Source: Campylobacteraceae bacterium
GTDB taxonomy: Bacteria > Campylobacterota > Campylobacteria > Campylobacterales > Campylobacteraceae
Length of the DNA: 8,618 bases
Direction: 5' to 3'
NCBI GenBank assembly: GCA_031290675.1
Contig: JAITNC010000152.1
Coordinates: 1 to 8,618, forward strand
The notes beneath the pieces are model-generated. The model saw nothing but the letters and a program-made list of their open reading frames with translations. It made no database searches and was not told the origin of the DNA. Shown here in pieces: positions 7,634 through 8,618 of this stretch. Every line of letters starts with the position of its first letter. The first letter of the stretch is position 1. The position numbers were made by a program, and so were the translations under genes.

Positions 7634-8503
7634 GTGTTTTCGCACGAATTACAAAAAAACGAGATTCAAGCTCTGGCGATAGGTCAGTTTGACGGCATAC
7701 ACAGAGCGCACAAAGAGCTTTTCAGGCAGCTTGGCGCACGTGGGGCTATACTCGTTATAGACAAATACAAGTCTGTCATCACGCCAAATCACAGGCGAAA
7801 TGACTATGTTACTCATCAATGTTTTTATTATGATTTTGCCCAAATAAAAGACCTTAGCGGCGAAGAGTTTATCGCACTTTTGAAGAGGGATTTTCCATCT
7901 TTGCAAAAGATAGTCGTTGGGTATGATTTTCGTTTTGGCAAAAACAGAATGTTCGGCGTTGAGGAGCTTGACAGGATATATGACGGCAAAGTCGTCATCG
8001 TGCCGGAGTTTTGTTATGACGGCATATCTGTGCATATGACAAAGATAAAAGCTCTTTTGGGCGTTGGCGAGATATTTCAGGCAAACAGGCTTTTGGGGCG
8101 TGAGTATTCGCTTTTGGGTACATCGCTAAAAGGGCAGGGGCTCGGCGGAAAGTCGCTCTATCCTACGATAAATCTCAAAGTTGAGGACTATTTTATCCCC
8201 TCAAGCGGAGTGTACGCCGGCAGGATAAAACTCAAAGAGAAGATATACGATAGCGTGATATTTATCGGCAACCGCCTCAGCACAGACGGCAAATTTTCCC
8301 TTGAGGCTCACGCTATAGAGGCTTCTTTGAACGTGGAGGAGGGCGAGGAGATAGAACTGTTTTTCGCCCAATTTTTGCGTGAAAATAGAAAATTTGACAA
8401 GTTAGACGAGCTCAAAGAACAGATAAAAAACGATATGAACGAAGCCAAAGAGGCGTTGAAAGTCTGCAAGATTTACCCCGACAAAGCGACCACAAAAAGA
8501 TGA
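7634..8503 (+). CDS. ribF: Bifunctional riboflavin kinase / FAD synthetase
   Basis: This 289-residue cytosolic enzyme phosphorylates riboflavin to FMN and then adenylates FMN to FAD. The N-terminal nucleotidyltransferase domain has [15 protein letters not shown] (16-30), corresponding to the usual GxFDGxHxGH motif, and [15 protein letters not shown] (94-108). The C-terminal flavokinase domain (about 157-275) has a PTIN motif (177-180, usually PTAN), SSGVYAG (190-196), the likely catalytic Glu224 in SLEAHAI, and the closing pattern [21 protein letters not shown]. Several positions are divergent: HRAH replaces HxGH, and [10 protein letters not shown] replaces the common GRxLGFPTAN. The order of both domains is normal and the length is slightly short. 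GTG 7634 is set by the AGAGGA site. The stop overlaps the cmoA ATG as ATGA. In C. jejuni tlyA would lie just upstream of this gene; here it does not. Confidence 0.9.
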   Translation: MFSHELQKNEIQALAIGQFDGIHRAHKELFRQLGARGAILVIDKYKSVITPNHRRNDYVTHQCFYYDFAQIKDLSGEEFIALLKRDFPSLQKIVVGYDFRFGKNRMFGVEELDRIYDGKVVIVPEFCYDGISVHMTKIKALLGVGEIFQANRLLGREYSLLGTSLKGQGLGGKSLYPTINLKVEDYFIPSSGVYAGRIKLKEKIYDSVIFIGNRLSTDGKFSLEAHAIEASLNVEEGEEIELFFAQFLRENRKFDKLDELKEQIKNDMNEAKEALKVCKIYPDKATTKR

Positions 8504-8618
8504 AAGATAGAGTATTTACAAAGCCCATAAGCAAGCAGTTTGAGTTTGACGAGGCGGTAGCGAGTGTGTTTGATGATATGCTCGGCCGCTCCATACCATT
8601 TTACGCTGAGGTTTTGGA
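8500..8618 (+). CDS. cmoA: CmoA, carboxy-S-adenosylmethionine synthase, N-terminal fragment
   Basis: Thirty-nine codons are visible before the right edge, starting [20 protein letters not shown]. The segment [20 protein letters not shown] (16-35) lines up well with E. coli CmoA ([20 protein letters not shown]). CmoA makes carboxy-SAM from SAM and prephenate; CmoB uses it to build the cmo5U wobble base of tRNA position 34. The SAM-binding part lies beyond the window. The ATG overlaps the ribF stop by 4 bases and has only a weak ribosome site (AAAAAG), so it is probably translated by coupling. The C. jejuni gene after ribF (Cj0590) is likewise annotated as a SAM-dependent methyltransferase-type protein. 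Confidence 0.85.
   Translation, partial: MKDRVFTKPISKQFEFDEAVASVFDDMLGRSIPFYAEVL

Overview
The window comes from a member of the Campylobacterota (former Epsilonproteobacteria). The evidence is HobA, a DnaA-binding protein known only from that phylum, together with the gene order tatB-hemW / rppH-lysC-hobA-holB-folP-ligA-ribF-cmoA. As I recall it, this order follows Campylobacter jejuni (Cj0579c to Cj0590), and its core follows the Helicobacter pylori nudA-lysC-hobA-holB-folP block. The base composition looks less AT-rich than those two pathogens, and the intergenic DNA carries palindromic repeats. Both fit a free-living relative (Sulfurimonas/Sulfuricurvum/Sulfurovum type) better, but the genus cannot be fixed from this sequence.

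Layout. Bases 1-62 (minus) are the first 20 codons of tatB, with a TATAAT promoter element just upstream. Bases 123-487 hold no convincing gene. They contain a cluster of palindromic repeat units, one of which sits before a T-rich tract and may terminate hemW transcription. Bases 488-1546 (minus) are hemW, a radical-SAM heme chaperone-like gene. Bases 1547-1626 are a short divergent control region. From 1627 to the right edge, nine genes run on the plus strand: rppH, lysC, hobA, holB, folP, an unrecognised membrane/zinc-ribbon gene, ligA, ribF and cmoA (cut by the edge). Adjacent genes overlap by 1-11 bases or are separated by at most 12 bases, so they very probably form one translationally coupled operon.

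The operon is a housekeeping unit. RppH removes pyrophosphate from mRNA 5' ends. LysC starts the aspartate family of amino acids. HobA helps DnaA start replication. HolB is the clamp-loader delta-prime subunit. FolP makes dihydropteroate for folate. LigA seals nicks. RibF makes FMN and FAD. CmoA starts wobble-uridine modification in tRNA. Three of the nine genes (hobA, holB, ligA) serve DNA replication.

The window does not show an obviously new defence, mobile or secretion system. The points most worth a second look are: the uncharacterised one-TM/zinc-ribbon protein between folP and ligA; a likely internal translation start in lysC that would yield a separate ACT-domain regulatory subunit; the absence of tlyA from its usual place between ligA and ribF; heavy use of GTG/TTG starts; motif deviations in RibF, LigA, FolP and HemW; and the repeat cluster beside tatB.
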